Positions 1 to 7,838 of a stretch of DNA of 64,000 nucleotides are shown here, piece by piece. The position numbers and the translations under genes were made by a program. Within the stretch, counting starts at the first letter, position 1; each line of letters starts with the position of its first letter. This stretch comes from Streptomyces pseudovenezuelae (GTDB lineage Bacteria > Actinomycetota > Actinomycetes > Streptomycetales > Streptomycetaceae). Location: NCBI RefSeq assembly GCF_001513955.1, contig NZ_KQ948154.1:124001-188000 (forward strand). The letters are read 5' to 3'. Below the pieces are notes generated by a model, which ran no database searches, had not been told where the DNA came from, and saw nothing but the letters and a program-made list of their open reading frames with translations.

Positions 1-1
1 C

Positions 2-622
2 TCCGCGGGCGCGAAGGAACCGGAGTTCCGCCCGGGTGCACGGCAGCACTACCTCAACATCAACTACACCTTCCTCGGCCTGCTGGTCGAGAGAGTGACC
101 GGACGCCCTTACGCCTGCGAGGCCGCCCGGCTGGTGCTGATGCCGGCCGGGATGCGGGACACGTACTTCCCGGGCACCGACCCCCGCATCCTCGGTCCGC
201 ACAACCGGGGTTACCAGGCGGTGCGCGGGGCCGACGGAACGACCGAGTTCCTGGACGTCACGGAGTGGAACCAGGCGGACCGGTTCGCGGCCGGGGACAT
301 GATCTCCACGACCGCGGATCTGGAGCGGCTGCTCACCGGCCTCTTCCGGGGCCGGATCGTCCCGCGGCCGCAGCTGAGGCAGGTGTTCTCGGTCCCGTCG
401 GGCATCACCGGCGCGAGTTACAGCGCGGGCGGCCTCCAGCGCTTCGAGTCCGGCGGGAAGGTCTACTGGGTCAAGTCCGGCGGCCGGTACGGCTACAACT
501 CGGCGATCGCCGCCACCCGCGACCTGAGCCGCACACTCGTGTACTCGGTCAACTCCACCGACGCCAAGAGCGAGGACGCGAACCCGGTCATCGTCCGGCT
601 CATCACGGCCGCGCTCAAGTAG
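2..622 (+). CDS. Beta-lactamase-family serine hydrolase, C-terminal part
   Basis: The gene enters from the left edge; frame 2 is open from base 2 to the TAG at 620-622, about 206 residues. Near the start, HYLNINYTFLGLL resembles the Tyr-x-Asn block of class C beta-lactamases and D-Ala-D-Ala carboxypeptidases (SxxK / YxN / HxG families), where the Tyr acts in catalysis. Later segments such as FAAGDMISTTADLERLL are typical of the same fold, and the KSGGRYGYNS segment may hold the third active-site block. The SxxK serine and any signal peptide lie outside the window. Such Streptomyces proteins are usually secreted peptidases or esterases of unknown substrate. The stop overlaps the convergent neighbour by 8 bases. 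The family is fairly sure; the substrate is not known. Confidence 0.8.
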   Translation, partial: SAGAKEPEFRPGARQHYLNINYTFLGLLVERVTGRPYACEAARLVLMPAGMRDTYFPGTDPRILGPHNRGYQAVRGADGTTEFLDVTEWNQADRFAAGDMISTTADLERLLTGLFRGRIVPRPQLRQVFSVPSGITGASYSAGGLQRFESGGKVYWVKSGGRYGYNSAIAATRDLSRTLVYSVNSTDAKSEDANPVIVRLITAALK

Positions 623-1130
623 CGGGCAGCGCGCGGAGGTTCGGCGGCGTGAGCGCCTCAAGCCGCTTGATCTTCCTCCGTACGACGTGCAGCGGGAGCA
701 CGCCGAAGGCCCCGAACGCCATGTCGATCACGGTCCACCACAAGGGGATGCCCCGGATCGGGCCGCAGATCAGGGCCAGCGGGACGATGCCCGCACAGGC
801 GATCATCCCGAACTCGACGACCCAGATGTTGCGGACCGGATCGCGGTAGGGGCCGTAGAAGGCGACCGCTATGACCAGGTGGGCGAAGGCCAGCCAGTCC
901 GTGCCGTAGAGGAGGAAGGGGTAGTCGGAGTCGGCGGTGTCGAGCCCGCGCCGCACGCGCGTGATCCAGTCCGTCAGGGCGTCCGGCGCGGGAAGGTGCC
1001 GCAGCGCCTCCTCGGTCCAGCGCAGTTCGTGGACCAGCGGGAAGGCCGTGACGCCGCTGAGCACCAGGCAGACGACGAACAGGACCAACCATGCGCGGAT
1101 ACCCCTGAGATGGGCGGCTCGTTCGCTCAT
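615..1130 (-). CDS. Small integral membrane protein, unknown function
   Basis: This encodes 171 residues with about four hydrophobic segments: WLVLFVVCLVLSGVTAF near residue 15, then DWLAFAHLVIAVAFY, VEFGMIACAGIVPLALIC and LWWTVIDMAFGAFGVLPL. The loop after the first helix (ELRWTEEALRHLPAPDALTDWITRV) is polar and probably outside the membrane. I do not recognise a named family. The start is an ATG with a weak ribosome site. A perfect 14-bp palindrome lies 22 bases upstream (1152-1165), so a dimeric repressor may control it. The 3' end overlaps the convergent hydrolase gene by 8 bases. Confidence 0.7.
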   Translation of the reverse strand: MSERAAHLRGIRAWLVLFVVCLVLSGVTAFPLVHELRWTEEALRHLPAPDALTDWITRVRRGLDTADSDYPFLLYGTDWLAFAHLVIAVAFYGPYRDPVRNIWVVEFGMIACAGIVPLALICGPIRGIPLWWTVIDMAFGAFGVLPLHVVRRKIKRLEALTPPNLRALPAT

Positions 1131-1151
1131 GGCGGCAGCGTACGCCTGTAA

Positions 1152-1165
1152 TTGAACATGTTCAA
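1152..1165. promoter_or_regulatory. 14-bp palindromic operator candidate
   Basis: TTGAACATGTTCAA is a perfect palindrome in an AT-rich patch between two genes on the minus strand, 22 bases before the ATG at 1130. Size and position fit a TetR- or MarR-type operator overlapping the promoter of the membrane protein gene. No regulator gene lies next to it. Confidence 0.5.
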
Positions 1166-1190
1166 AACATTCCGGGCGCGGGCTCCTCGG

Positions 1191-1616
1191 TCAGGAGGCC
1201 GCCGCCGTCTCGGCCAGCTTCTGGAACTCGCCGAGGTCGTAGTTGGCGAGCGCCGAGTCCAGGTTGGTCAGGGCGCCGAGGTGCTCGACGAACCCCTTCG
1301 GGTCGTACTCGATCTGCAGCGTCACCCGGCTCGTGGAGTCCCCGAGCCGGTGGAAGGTGACCACGCCCGCGTGATGGACCCCCTCCACCGTGTGCCAGGC
1401 GATGCGTTCCTCCGGCACGACCTCGGTGAGCTCGGCGACGAAGTTCTTGTAGGCGCCGGGCAGTTGGAGCTGCCAGGCGAAACGGCGCTCGCCCAGCGGC
1501 TCCACCAGGCGTACATGGCTCAGAAAGGCCGGCCACCGGGTCACATCGCTCCACAGCGACCAGGCGACGGCGACGGGAGCCTCGATATCGACGGTTTCCA
1601 CAAGGGACGCGGACAT
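1191..1616 (-). CDS. SRPBCC-fold protein (polyketide cyclase/START-like)
   Basis: This encodes 141 residues. The start is the ATG at 1616, preceded by a GAGGAGAG ribosome site; the frame stays open further upstream but without similarity. The sequence MSASLVETVDIEAPVAVAW, then SDVTRWPAFLSHV, follows the opening strand and helix of the SRPBCC/polyketide-cyclase fold (a hydrophobic ligand cavity closed by a long C-terminal helix, here LDSALANYDLGEFQKLAE). Secondary-structure order and length fit the family. The protein should be cytosolic; ligand and role are unknown. Confidence 0.75.
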   Translation of the reverse strand: MSASLVETVDIEAPVAVAWSLWSDVTRWPAFLSHVRLVEPLGERRFAWQLQLPGAYKNFVAELTEVVPEERIAWHTVEGVHHAGVVTFHRLGDSTSRVTLQIEYDPKGFVEHLGALTNLDSALANYDLGEFQKLAETAAAS

Positions 1617-1929
1617 GCGGTGTCTCTCCTCAAGTTGGCCGGGGGCCGGCCCGACGGGTGCGGTGCGAAGCGGATACCCCCGCCGGGGCGGCACACACGG
1701 TTCGGCCGACGGCCGGGACACCGCGTCGCACGGGTCCCGGTCCTGGCCCGTCCCGTCCCGCGCAACGTTCCGTACCCGGCGAGCGCGAGGAGGACGACCG
1801 TCCCGCGTCCCCGCGGCTCCCGCCCCGCATCACGACGGAGACCGCGCAGGCCGGAACGAGACGCCTGTGCGTCACGGCCACAACAACCAGCCGTGATTTC
1901 CCTTCCAGCAACCACCTCGCCGCCCGCGG
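1617..1929. other. Intergenic stretch without a convincing gene
   Basis: These 313 bases hold the ribosome site of the SRPBCC gene and otherwise only Arg/Pro/Gly-rich frames with no recognisable protein. One minus-strand frame of about 90 codons (1630-1911) exists, but it lacks a ribosome site and family features, so I do not call it. Confidence 0.5.
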
Positions 1930-3123
1930 TCACAACCCCACGATCACGTTCCACCGCTTCGCGTACTCCACCCGCTCCGTCGACGTGATGTCCCGGGCGA
2001 TCGCCAGTCGCCCGCGCATCCGCGCGTCCGGGAAGATCAGGGGGTTCTCGGCGAGGGCCGCGGTGTCCGGGTCCTTCGACGCGGCCAGGACGTCCCGGGC
2101 GGCGGGGACGGGGCAGACGTAGTTGACCCAGGCGGCGAGTTCGGCGGCCACCTCGGGGGCGTAGTAGTGGTCGACGAGCCGCTCCGCGTTGGTCTTGTGC
2201 GGGGCGCGGTCGGGGATCATCAGGGAGTCCGACCAGAGCTCCGCGCCCTCCTCGGGGACGACGAAGCGGATGTCCGGGTTGTCGGCCTGGAGCTGGATCA
2301 CGTCCCCGGAATAGGCCTGACAGGCCAGGACATCGCCGGTCACGAGGTCCTTGGTGTAGTCGTTGCCGGTGAAACGGCGGATCCGGCCGTCCCTGACGTT
2401 CCTCTCGACCTGGTCGCAGACCTCGTCGAAGTCGCGGGCCGTCCACCGGGTGATGTCGACGCCGTTGCCCTGCATCAGCAGCGCGAAGGCCTCGTCGAGT
2501 CCGGAGAGCAGGGTGACCCGGCCCTTGAGGTCGCTCGCCCAGAGGTCCTTCACCTGCCGGATCTCACGGCCGAGCTTCCTGCGGTTGTACGCGATCCCGG
2601 TGATCCCCGACTGCCACGGCACGGTGTACGCGCGGCCCGGGTCGAAGGCCGGTGAACACAGCAGCGGGTCCAGGTGCTCGGTGACGTTCGGCTGGTTCGC
2701 GCGGTCCATCTCCTGGACCCAGCCGAGCCGTACGAACCGCGCGCACATCCAGTCGCTCATGACGACGAGGTCGCGGCCGGTCTGCTGGTGGTTCATCAGG
2801 GCGGGGCTGATCCTGCCGAAGAACTCGTCGTTGTCGTTGATCTCCTCGACGTAGTCGACGGCTATACCGGTCCGCTTCCGGAAGGCGTCGAGCGTGGGCC
2901 GCCGGGTCGAGTCGTCGTCGTCCGTGTCGATGTAGAGCGGCCAGTTCGCCCAGGTCAGCCGCTTGTCGGTGGCGGAGCGATCGGCGACGGCCCGGTCACC
3001 GGCGGCCACGTAGGCGGCGGGCACCCCGCACCCGGCGAGACCGCCCAGCACCGCCCCGCCGCCGAGCGCGCGCAACAGGGTCCTGCGGGAGAGCGGGGAC
3101 GACGTCCTCGGTGTGAGTGGCAT
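1930..3123 (-). CDS. PotD-like polyamine ABC transporter substrate-binding lipoprotein
   Basis: This encodes 397 residues from the ATG at 3123. The N-terminus has a twin-arginine signal (SRRTLLRALGGG) followed by a lipobox-like LAGC, so this is probably a Tat-exported lipoprotein. The mature part contains LTWANWPLYIDTDDDD and later WQSGITGIAYNRR, both typical of PotD/PotF spermidine/putrescine-binding proteins of the extracellular solute-binding family 1. No permease or ATPase of this system is in the window. Next to it are gamma-aminobutyraldehyde dehydrogenase, an Lrp regulator and an aminotransferase, so it probably supplies polyamines to that pathway. An alternative ATG lies 17 codons upstream. 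Confidence 0.85.
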   Translation of the reverse strand: MPLTPRTSSPLSRRTLLRALGGGAVLGGLAGCGVPAAYVAAGDRAVADRSATDKRLTWANWPLYIDTDDDDSTRRPTLDAFRKRTGIAVDYVEEINDNDEFFGRISPALMNHQQTGRDLVVMSDWMCARFVRLGWVQEMDRANQPNVTEHLDPLLCSPAFDPGRAYTVPWQSGITGIAYNRRKLGREIRQVKDLWASDLKGRVTLLSGLDEAFALLMQGNGVDITRWTARDFDEVCDQVERNVRDGRIRRFTGNDYTKDLVTGDVLACQAYSGDVIQLQADNPDIRFVVPEEGAELWSDSLMIPDRAPHKTNAERLVDHYYAPEVAAELAAWVNYVCPVPAARDVLAASKDPDTAALAENPLIFPDARMRGRLAIARDITSTERVEYAKRWNVIVGL

Positions 3124-3244
3124 GGCCGCAGCATGTCGCCCCGCGCCACACCCCCACAATCGACGCAGCGTCAAGCGGACCGGAACGCGACAGACACCCT
3201 GTCGACCGGATCAGGACGCCGGAATCCCACCGCGACGCCTCGAC

Positions 3245-3276
3245 CCCCGCGCCCCAACTCCCCCAGGGGCGCGGGG
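3245..3276. terminator. Hairpin terminator candidate between the PotD-like gene and the dehydrogenase
   Basis: CCCCGCGCCCC (3245-3255) and GGGGCGCGGGG (3266-3276) form a perfect 11-bp stem with a 10-base loop. It follows the stop of the dehydrogenase gene on the minus strand and precedes the PotD-like gene. Its right arm is part of a dispersed repeat. Confidence 0.55.
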
Positions 3277-3292
3277 ATCTGCGCGACCAGCC
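3265..3292 (+). repeat. Dispersed Streptomyces repeat, copy 1 (diverged)
   Basis: The block AGGGGCGCGGGGATCTGCGC plus ACCAGCC-like continuation matches the core of the repeats at 24661-24697 and, on the opposite strand, 57375-57411, with AT in place of AA in the middle. It is intergenic and provides half of a terminator-like hairpin. I recognise this sequence as frequent in Streptomyces intergenic regions. Confidence 0.7.
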
Positions 3293-3358
3293 CCCGCGCA
3301 CCCACGGCCGCAGAACCCGCGGCCGAAGAACCCGCGCTCCCGAACGCGAGGAGAAGAG

Positions 3359-4798
3359 CTACGCGTCCAGCGACGTCATCACGTGCTTGATCCGCGTGTA
3401 GTCCTCGAAGCCGTAACCCGAGAGGTCCTTGCCGTACCCCGACTTCTTGAACCCGCCGTGCGGCATCTCGGCGACCAGCGGGATGTGCGTGTTGATCCAC
3501 ACACAGCCGAAGTCCAGCTTCTTGGACATCCGCATCGCGCGGCCGTGGTCCTTGGTCCACACCGAGGACGCGAGGGCGTACTCGACGCCGTTGGCCCAGG
3601 ACACGGCCTGCTCCTCGTCGGAGAAGGACTGCACGGTGATGACCGGTCCGAACACCTCGTTCTGGATGATCTCGTCGTCCTGCTTGAGCCCGGACACGAC
3701 GGTCGGGGCGTAGAAGTACCCCTTCTCACCGACCTGGTGACCGCCCGCCTCGACCTTGGCGTGCGCGGGCAGCCGCTCGATGAACCCGGAGACCTGCTTG
3801 AGCTGGTTCGGGTTGTTCAGGGGGCCGAAGAGCACGTCCTCGTCGTCCGGCTGCCCGGTCTTGGTGTCGGCGGCGGCCTTGGCCAGCGCCGCGACGAACT
3901 CGTCGTGGATCGAGGACTGCACCAGCACGCGGGTGGCCGCCGTACAGTCCTGCCCGGCGTTGAAGAAGCCCGCCACGGAGATGTCCTCGACGGCCTTCGG
4001 GATGTCGGTGTCCTCGAAGACGACGACCGGGGCCTTGCCGCCCAGCTCCAGGTGCACCCGCTTCAGGTCCCTGGACGCGGACTCGGCGACCGACATGCCG
4101 GCCCGCACCGAGCCGGTGATGGACGCCATCGCCGGCGTCGGGTGCTCGACCATCAGCCGGCCGGTGTCGCGGTCGCCGGTGACGACGTTGAAGACGCCCT
4201 TCGGCAGGATCCCGCCGATGATCTCGGCGATCAGCACGGTCGACGCCGGTGTCGTGTCCGAGGGCTTCAGCACCACCGTGTTGCCCGCCGCGATCGCCGG
4301 GGCGAACTTCCACACGGCCATCATCATCGGGTAGTTCCACGGCGCGACCTGCGCGCAGACCCCGACCGGCTCGCGCCGCACGATGGAGGTCAGGCCCTCC
4401 ATGTACTCGCCGGCCGAGCGCCCCTCCAGCATCCGGGCCGCACCCGCGAAGAAGCGGATCTGGTCGACCATCGGGGGGATCTCCTCGGACCGCGTGAGCC
4501 CGATCGGCTTGCCGGTGTTCTCCACCTCGGCCGCGATGAGCTCCTCGGCCCGCTCCTCGAACGCGTCCGCGATCTTCAGCAGCGCCTTCTGCCGCTCGGC
4601 GGGCGTGGTGTCGCGCCAGCCGGGGAAGGCGGCGGCAGCGGCGGCCATCGCCGCGTCCACGTCGGCCTGTCCGGACAGCGGGGCGGTCGCGTAGGCCTCA
4701 CCGGTCGCGGGGTTGACCACCTCGGTGGTCCGTCCGTCGGCGGCGTCCCGGAACTCACCGTCGATGTAGTTGCGCAGACGACGCAGCTCGGTGCTCAC
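3359..4798 (-). CDS. Gamma-aminobutyraldehyde dehydrogenase (ALDH family)
   Basis: This encodes 479 residues from the GTG at 4798, which has a GGAGG site. The protein is a full-length aldehyde dehydrogenase. It has the oxyanion Asn in APWNYP (about residue 155), NAD-site Lys in LKPSD (178), general-base Glu in LELGGK (251) and catalytic Cys in NAGQDCTAATR (285). The NAGQDCTA form and RFFAGAARMLEG are typical of the PatD/betaine-aldehyde group oxidising 4-aminobutanal from putrescine to GABA with NAD+. It is transcribed divergently from an Lrp regulator and, beyond it, an aminotransferase. Together they make a putrescine-to-succinate route. Substrate choice is inferred from context as well as sequence. 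Confidence 0.88.
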   Translation of the reverse strand: MSTELRRLRNYIDGEFRDAADGRTTEVVNPATGEAYATAPLSGQADVDAAMAAAAAAFPGWRDTTPAERQKALLKIADAFEERAEELIAAEVENTGKPIGLTRSEEIPPMVDQIRFFAGAARMLEGRSAGEYMEGLTSIVRREPVGVCAQVAPWNYPMMMAVWKFAPAIAAGNTVVLKPSDTTPASTVLIAEIIGGILPKGVFNVVTGDRDTGRLMVEHPTPAMASITGSVRAGMSVAESASRDLKRVHLELGGKAPVVVFEDTDIPKAVEDISVAGFFNAGQDCTAATRVLVQSSIHDEFVAALAKAAADTKTGQPDDEDVLFGPLNNPNQLKQVSGFIERLPAHAKVEAGGHQVGEKGYFYAPTVVSGLKQDDEIIQNEVFGPVITVQSFSDEEQAVSWANGVEYALASSVWTKDHGRAMRMSKKLDFGCVWINTHIPLVAEMPHGGFKKSGYGKDLSGYGFEDYTRIKHVMTSLDA

Positions 4799-4968
4799 TG
4801 CCGGCCTCCTGGAGGGTTTGGAACTGTCCACTGACTGAGACACCCACCCTAATCGCCAGGCCCACGTTTTCAACACCCCCGATCCCGCCAATGCTGCGAA
4901 ATCCGCAGGCCTCCGTCACGTAAACAACGAATTTCATCGCCTCAACCTTGCGAAACCGACGAGACGTC
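4799..4968. promoter_or_regulatory. Divergent promoter region with Lrp-type sites
   Basis: This AT-richer 170-bp spacer separates the dehydrogenase from the Lrp regulator. CTGCG-n5-CGCAG at 4894-4908 is a short palindrome with an AT-rich centre, like Lrp/AsnC sites. Related words recur at about 4926-4940 (ACGAATTTCATCGC) and 4948-4957 (TTGCGAAACC), spaced about 30 and 22 bases apart, as expected for wrapping by an Lrp octamer. Autoregulation and control of the dehydrogenase are inferred. Confidence 0.45.
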
Positions 4969-5523
4969 GTGCACAGTGAGGTCGTGTCCAGTCGAAGCGC
5001 AGACCCCAGGGACTCCCGCGAGTCCCGGAGCGGGTCCCGGAGCGAGTCCAGGGGCGAGTCCAGGAACGGCAGCAGCCCGAACCTGGACGCCGTCTCCCTC
5101 GCCATCATCGAGCAGCTCCAGGAGGACGGCCGCCGTCCGTACGCGGCGATCGGCAAGGCCGTCGGCCTGTCCGAGGCGGCCGTGCGCCAGCGCGTCCAGA
5201 AGCTGCTCGACCAGGGCGTGATGCAGATCGTCGCCGTCACGGACCCGCTCACCGTGGGATTCCGGCGCCAGGCGATGGTCGGCATCCACGTCGAGGGCGA
5301 TGTCGAGTCCGTGGCCGACGCGCTGACCGGCATGTCCGAATGCGAGTACGTGGTGATGACCGCCGGCTCCTTCGACCTGATGGTGGAGATCGTCTGCGAG
5401 GACGACGACCACCTCCTGGAGGTCATCAACCGCCGCATCCGAGCCATCCCCGGAGTGCGCTCGACCGAGAGCTTCGTCTACCTGAAGCTCAAGAAGCAGA
5501 CCTACATGTGGGGAACCCGATAA
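4969..5523 (+). CDS. Lrp/AsnC-family transcriptional regulator
   Basis: This encodes about 184 residues from a GTG at 4969; GTG at 4984 and ATG at 4948 are alternatives. A Ser/Arg/Glu-rich N-terminal tail (residues about 5-36) is encoded partly by a 12-bp minisatellite. Then comes the AsnC-type helix-turn-helix (LDAVSLAIIEQLQEDGRR, then IGKAVGLSEAAVRQRVQKL). The RAM effector domain follows (AMVGIHVEGDVESVADAL; YVVMTAGSFDLMVEIVCED). It lies between the gamma-aminobutyraldehyde dehydrogenase and the aminotransferase and probably controls both in response to an amine or amino acid. The tail is longer than in E. coli Lrp. Confidence 0.9.
   Translation: MHSEVVSSRSADPRDSRESRSGSRSESRGESRNGSSPNLDAVSLAIIEQLQEDGRRPYAAIGKAVGLSEAAVRQRVQKLLDQGVMQIVAVTDPLTVGFRRQAMVGIHVEGDVESVADALTGMSECEYVVMTAGSFDLMVEIVCEDDDHLLEVINRRIRAIPGVRSTESFVYLKLKKQTYMWGTR
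5020..5067 (+). repeat. 12-bp minisatellite inside the Lrp gene (four units)
   Basis: Four tandem units read GAGTCCCGGAGC, GGGTCCCGGAGC, GAGTCCAGGGGC and GAGTCCAGGAAC. They are in frame and encode ESRS-GSRS-ESRG-ESRN in the N-terminal tail. Copy number can be expected to vary between strains without shifting the frame. Confidence 0.85.
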
Positions 5524-5547
5524 CCGTGAGGACCCGATAACCGTGAG
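5515..5547 (+). repeat. 17-bp tandem duplication at the Lrp stop / aminotransferase start
   Basis: ACCCGATAACCGTGAG occurs at 5515-5530 and again at 5532-5547. The first copy contains the TAA stop of the regulator. The second contains the GTG start of the aminotransferase. The first copy also holds a GTG followed four codons later by TAA, so it creates a decoy mini-ORF just ahead of the true start. Confidence 0.85.
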
Positions 5548-6907
5548 CTCCAAGGACCTCAGCCAGACCGCGTACGACCACCTGTGGATGCACTTCACCC
5601 GCATGTCCTCGTACGAGAACTCCCCGGTCCCGACCATCGTCCGGGGCGAGGGCACCTACATCTACGACGACAAGGGCAAGCGCTACCTCGACGGTCTCGC
5701 GGGCCTGTTCGTGGTCCAGGCCGGCCACGGCCGCGTCGAGCTCGCCGAGGCCGCCTTCAAGCAGGCCCAGGAGCTCGCGTTCTTCCCGGTGTGGTCCTAC
5801 GCCCACCCGAAGGCCGTCGAACTCGCGGAGCGCCTCGCGCAGCACGCGCCCGGCGACCTGAACAAGGTCTTCTTCACCACCGGCGGCGGCGAGGCGGTCG
5901 AGACCGCCTGGAAGCTCGCCAAGCAGTACTTCAAGCTCACCGGCAAGCCGACCAAGTACAAGGTCATCTCCCGCGCGGTCGCCTACCACGGCACCCCGCA
6001 GGGCGCCCTGTCCATCACCGGCCTGCCGGCCCTGAAGGCCCCGTTCGAGCCGCTGGTCCCGGGCGCCCACAAGGTCCCGAACACCAACATCTACCGCGCC
6101 CCGATCCACGGCGACGACCCCGAGGCGTACGGCCGCTGGGCCGCCGACCAGATCGAGCAGCAGATCCTGTTCGAGGGCCCGGACACCGTCGCCGCGGTCT
6201 TCCTGGAGCCGGTGCAGAACGCGGGCGGCTGCTTCCCGCCCCCGCCCGGCTACTTCCGGCGGGTGCGCGAGATCTGCGACCAGTACGACGTACTGCTGGT
6301 CTCCGACGAGGTCATCTGCGCGTTCGGCCGCCTCGGCACCATGTTCGCCTGCGACAAGTTCGACTACGTCCCGGACATGATCACCTGCGCCAAGGGCATG
6401 ACCTCGGGCTACTCCCCGATCGGCGCCTGCATCATCTCCGACCGCCTGGCCGAGCCGTTCTACAAGGGCGACAACACCTTCCTGCACGGCTACACCTTCG
6501 GCGGCCACCCCGTGTCGGCCGCGGTGGGCCTCGCCAACCTCGACCTGTTCGAGCGCGAGAACCTCACCCAGCACGTCCTCGACAACGAGGGCGCCTTCCG
6601 CGCCACCCTGGAGAAGCTGCACGACCTGCCGATCGTCGGCGACGTCCGCGGCAACGGCTTCTTCTACGGCATCGAGCTGGTCAAGGACAAGGCGACCAAG
6701 GAGTCCTTCAACGACGAGGAGACCGAGCGCGTCCTGTACGGCTTCCTCTCCAAGGCGCTGTACGACAACGGCCTGTACTGCCGTGCCGACGACCGCGGCG
6801 ACCCGGTCGTCCAGCTCGCCCCGCCGCTGATCTCCGACCAGGGGACCTTCGACGAGATCGAGCAGATCCTGCGCGCGACCCTCACCGAGGCCTGGACCAA
6901 GCTCTAG
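5543..6907 (+). CDS. Class III aminotransferase (putrescine/GABA or beta-alanine-pyruvate type)
   Basis: This encodes 454 residues from the GTG at 5543. It is a class III PLP-dependent omega-aminotransferase: FVVQAGHGR and FFTTGGGEAVETAWKLAKQYF lie in the N-terminal half. VFLEPVQNAGGCFPPPPGYF and LLVSDEVICAFGR (with the PLP-ring Asp) follow, and the Schiff-base Lys is in ITCAKGMTSGYSPIGA. The family moves a terminal amino group to pyruvate or 2-oxoglutarate. Placed 20 bases after the Lrp gene and divergent from aminobutyraldehyde dehydrogenase, it probably deaminates putrescine or GABA. A hairpin terminator follows the stop. The exact substrate cannot be read from sequence. Confidence 0.88.
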   Translation: MSSKDLSQTAYDHLWMHFTRMSSYENSPVPTIVRGEGTYIYDDKGKRYLDGLAGLFVVQAGHGRVELAEAAFKQAQELAFFPVWSYAHPKAVELAERLAQHAPGDLNKVFFTTGGGEAVETAWKLAKQYFKLTGKPTKYKVISRAVAYHGTPQGALSITGLPALKAPFEPLVPGAHKVPNTNIYRAPIHGDDPEAYGRWAADQIEQQILFEGPDTVAAVFLEPVQNAGGCFPPPPGYFRRVREICDQYDVLLVSDEVICAFGRLGTMFACDKFDYVPDMITCAKGMTSGYSPIGACIISDRLAEPFYKGDNTFLHGYTFGGHPVSAAVGLANLDLFERENLTQHVLDNEGAFRATLEKLHDLPIVGDVRGNGFFYGIELVKDKATKESFNDEETERVLYGFLSKALYDNGLYCRADDRGDPVVQLAPPLISDQGTFDEIEQILRATLTEAWTKL

Positions 6908-6930
6908 CCCCCGGCGATTCAGCGGATTGT

Positions 6931-6979
6931 ACGGCCCGGAGTGCGCCCGTCCGAGTGACAGGGGCGCACCCCGGGCCGT
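6931..6979 (+). terminator. Hairpin terminator after the aminotransferase
   Basis: The arms ACGGCCCGGAGTGCGCCC (6931-6948) and GGGCGCACCCCGGGCCGT (6962-6979) pair over 18 bases with one wobble and a 13-base loop. It starts 24 bases after the stop. No U-tract follows, which is common in Streptomyces. Confidence 0.8.
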
Positions 6980-7097
6980 GTGCTGTACGGCGTCCCGCCC
7001 CCGCTTCCTTAGCGTGCCTGGTAACCGATCGGCCCTGCTTTCGTTCCCCCGCTCGGGGGATTGCAAGGCACTACGGACCAGAACGAGGTGTACGCCC

Positions 7098-7838
7098 ATG
7101 GAGGCCCCGCCGGACAACGATGTGCTCTGGGCACGCTCCCTGCACTTCACCCACCGCGACGGCTCACCGGCGCTCCAGGGTGTCTCCCTCGGAGTGCGCG
7201 AGGGCGAGATCCTCGCCGTCAGCGGGCCGCGCGGCAGCGGCAAGACCGCACTGCTCAGATGTCTGTCGGGACTCACCCCGGCCCAGCGCGGCGAGGTCTG
7301 GTTCAACAGCGTGCCCGTGCACACCATGGGCCCGATGACCCGGGAGCGCCTGCGCCGTGACCGCTTCGGCTGGATCGACCCGGCCCCGGTGCTCGTCCCG
7401 GAGCTCAACGCCTGGGAGAACGCCGCCCTCCCGCTCATGCTGCGCGGCACCGGTCGCCGGCGCGCCAAGGGGGCCGCGCTGGAGTGGCTGGAGCGCCTCG
7501 ACATCGGCGACCGGACCCGCTGCCGCCCCCACGAGCTCACCCAGTCCGAACGCCAGCGCGTCTGCGTCGCCCGCGCCCTGGCCCCGGCCCCCTCGGTCCT
7601 GTTCGCGGACGAACCGACGGCTCCCCTGCACCGGGCGGACCGCGCGCACGTCCTGCGCACGCTCACCACGGCCGCCCGCTCCCACGGCATCACCGTGGTC
7701 CTGGCGACGCACGACCCGGACACCGCAGCCCTGGCGGACCGCACGCTCACCCTCCTGGACGGACGCCGGGTGAACACCGTGCACCTGCCCCCGATGGCCG
7801 ACTCGGAAGGCCGTACCGCGTGCTCGCTCTCCGTCTGA
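7098..7838 (+). CDS. ABC transporter ATP-binding protein
   Basis: This encodes 246 residues from the ATG at 7098, with GAGG 9 bases upstream. The ATPase has Walker A GPRGSGKT (about residue 44), Walker B VLFADEPT and switch His in LATHDP. The ABC signature is degenerate: LTQSERQRV stands where LSGGQ is expected, so the two glycines are lost although the following RV-ARAL is kept. It is of the LolD/MacB (lipoprotein/antimicrobial export) size and shape. Its end overlaps the membrane partner by 19 bases, so they are translated together. Substrate unknown. Confidence 0.85.
   Translation: MEAPPDNDVLWARSLHFTHRDGSPALQGVSLGVREGEILAVSGPRGSGKTALLRCLSGLTPAQRGEVWFNSVPVHTMGPMTRERLRRDRFGWIDPAPVLVPELNAWENAALPLMLRGTGRRRAKGAALEWLERLDIGDRTRCRPHELTQSERQRVCVARALAPAPSVLFADEPTAPLHRADRAHVLRTLTTAARSHGITVVLATHDPDTAALADRTLTLLDGRRVNTVHLPPMADSEGRTACSLSV

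Noticed and set aside
1630..1911. Possible 93-codon gene on the minus strand between SRPBCC and PotD-like genes
   Set aside because: Begins plausibly (MLEGKSRLVVVAV) but turns into Arg/Ser/Gly-rich sequence, and there is no ribosome site.
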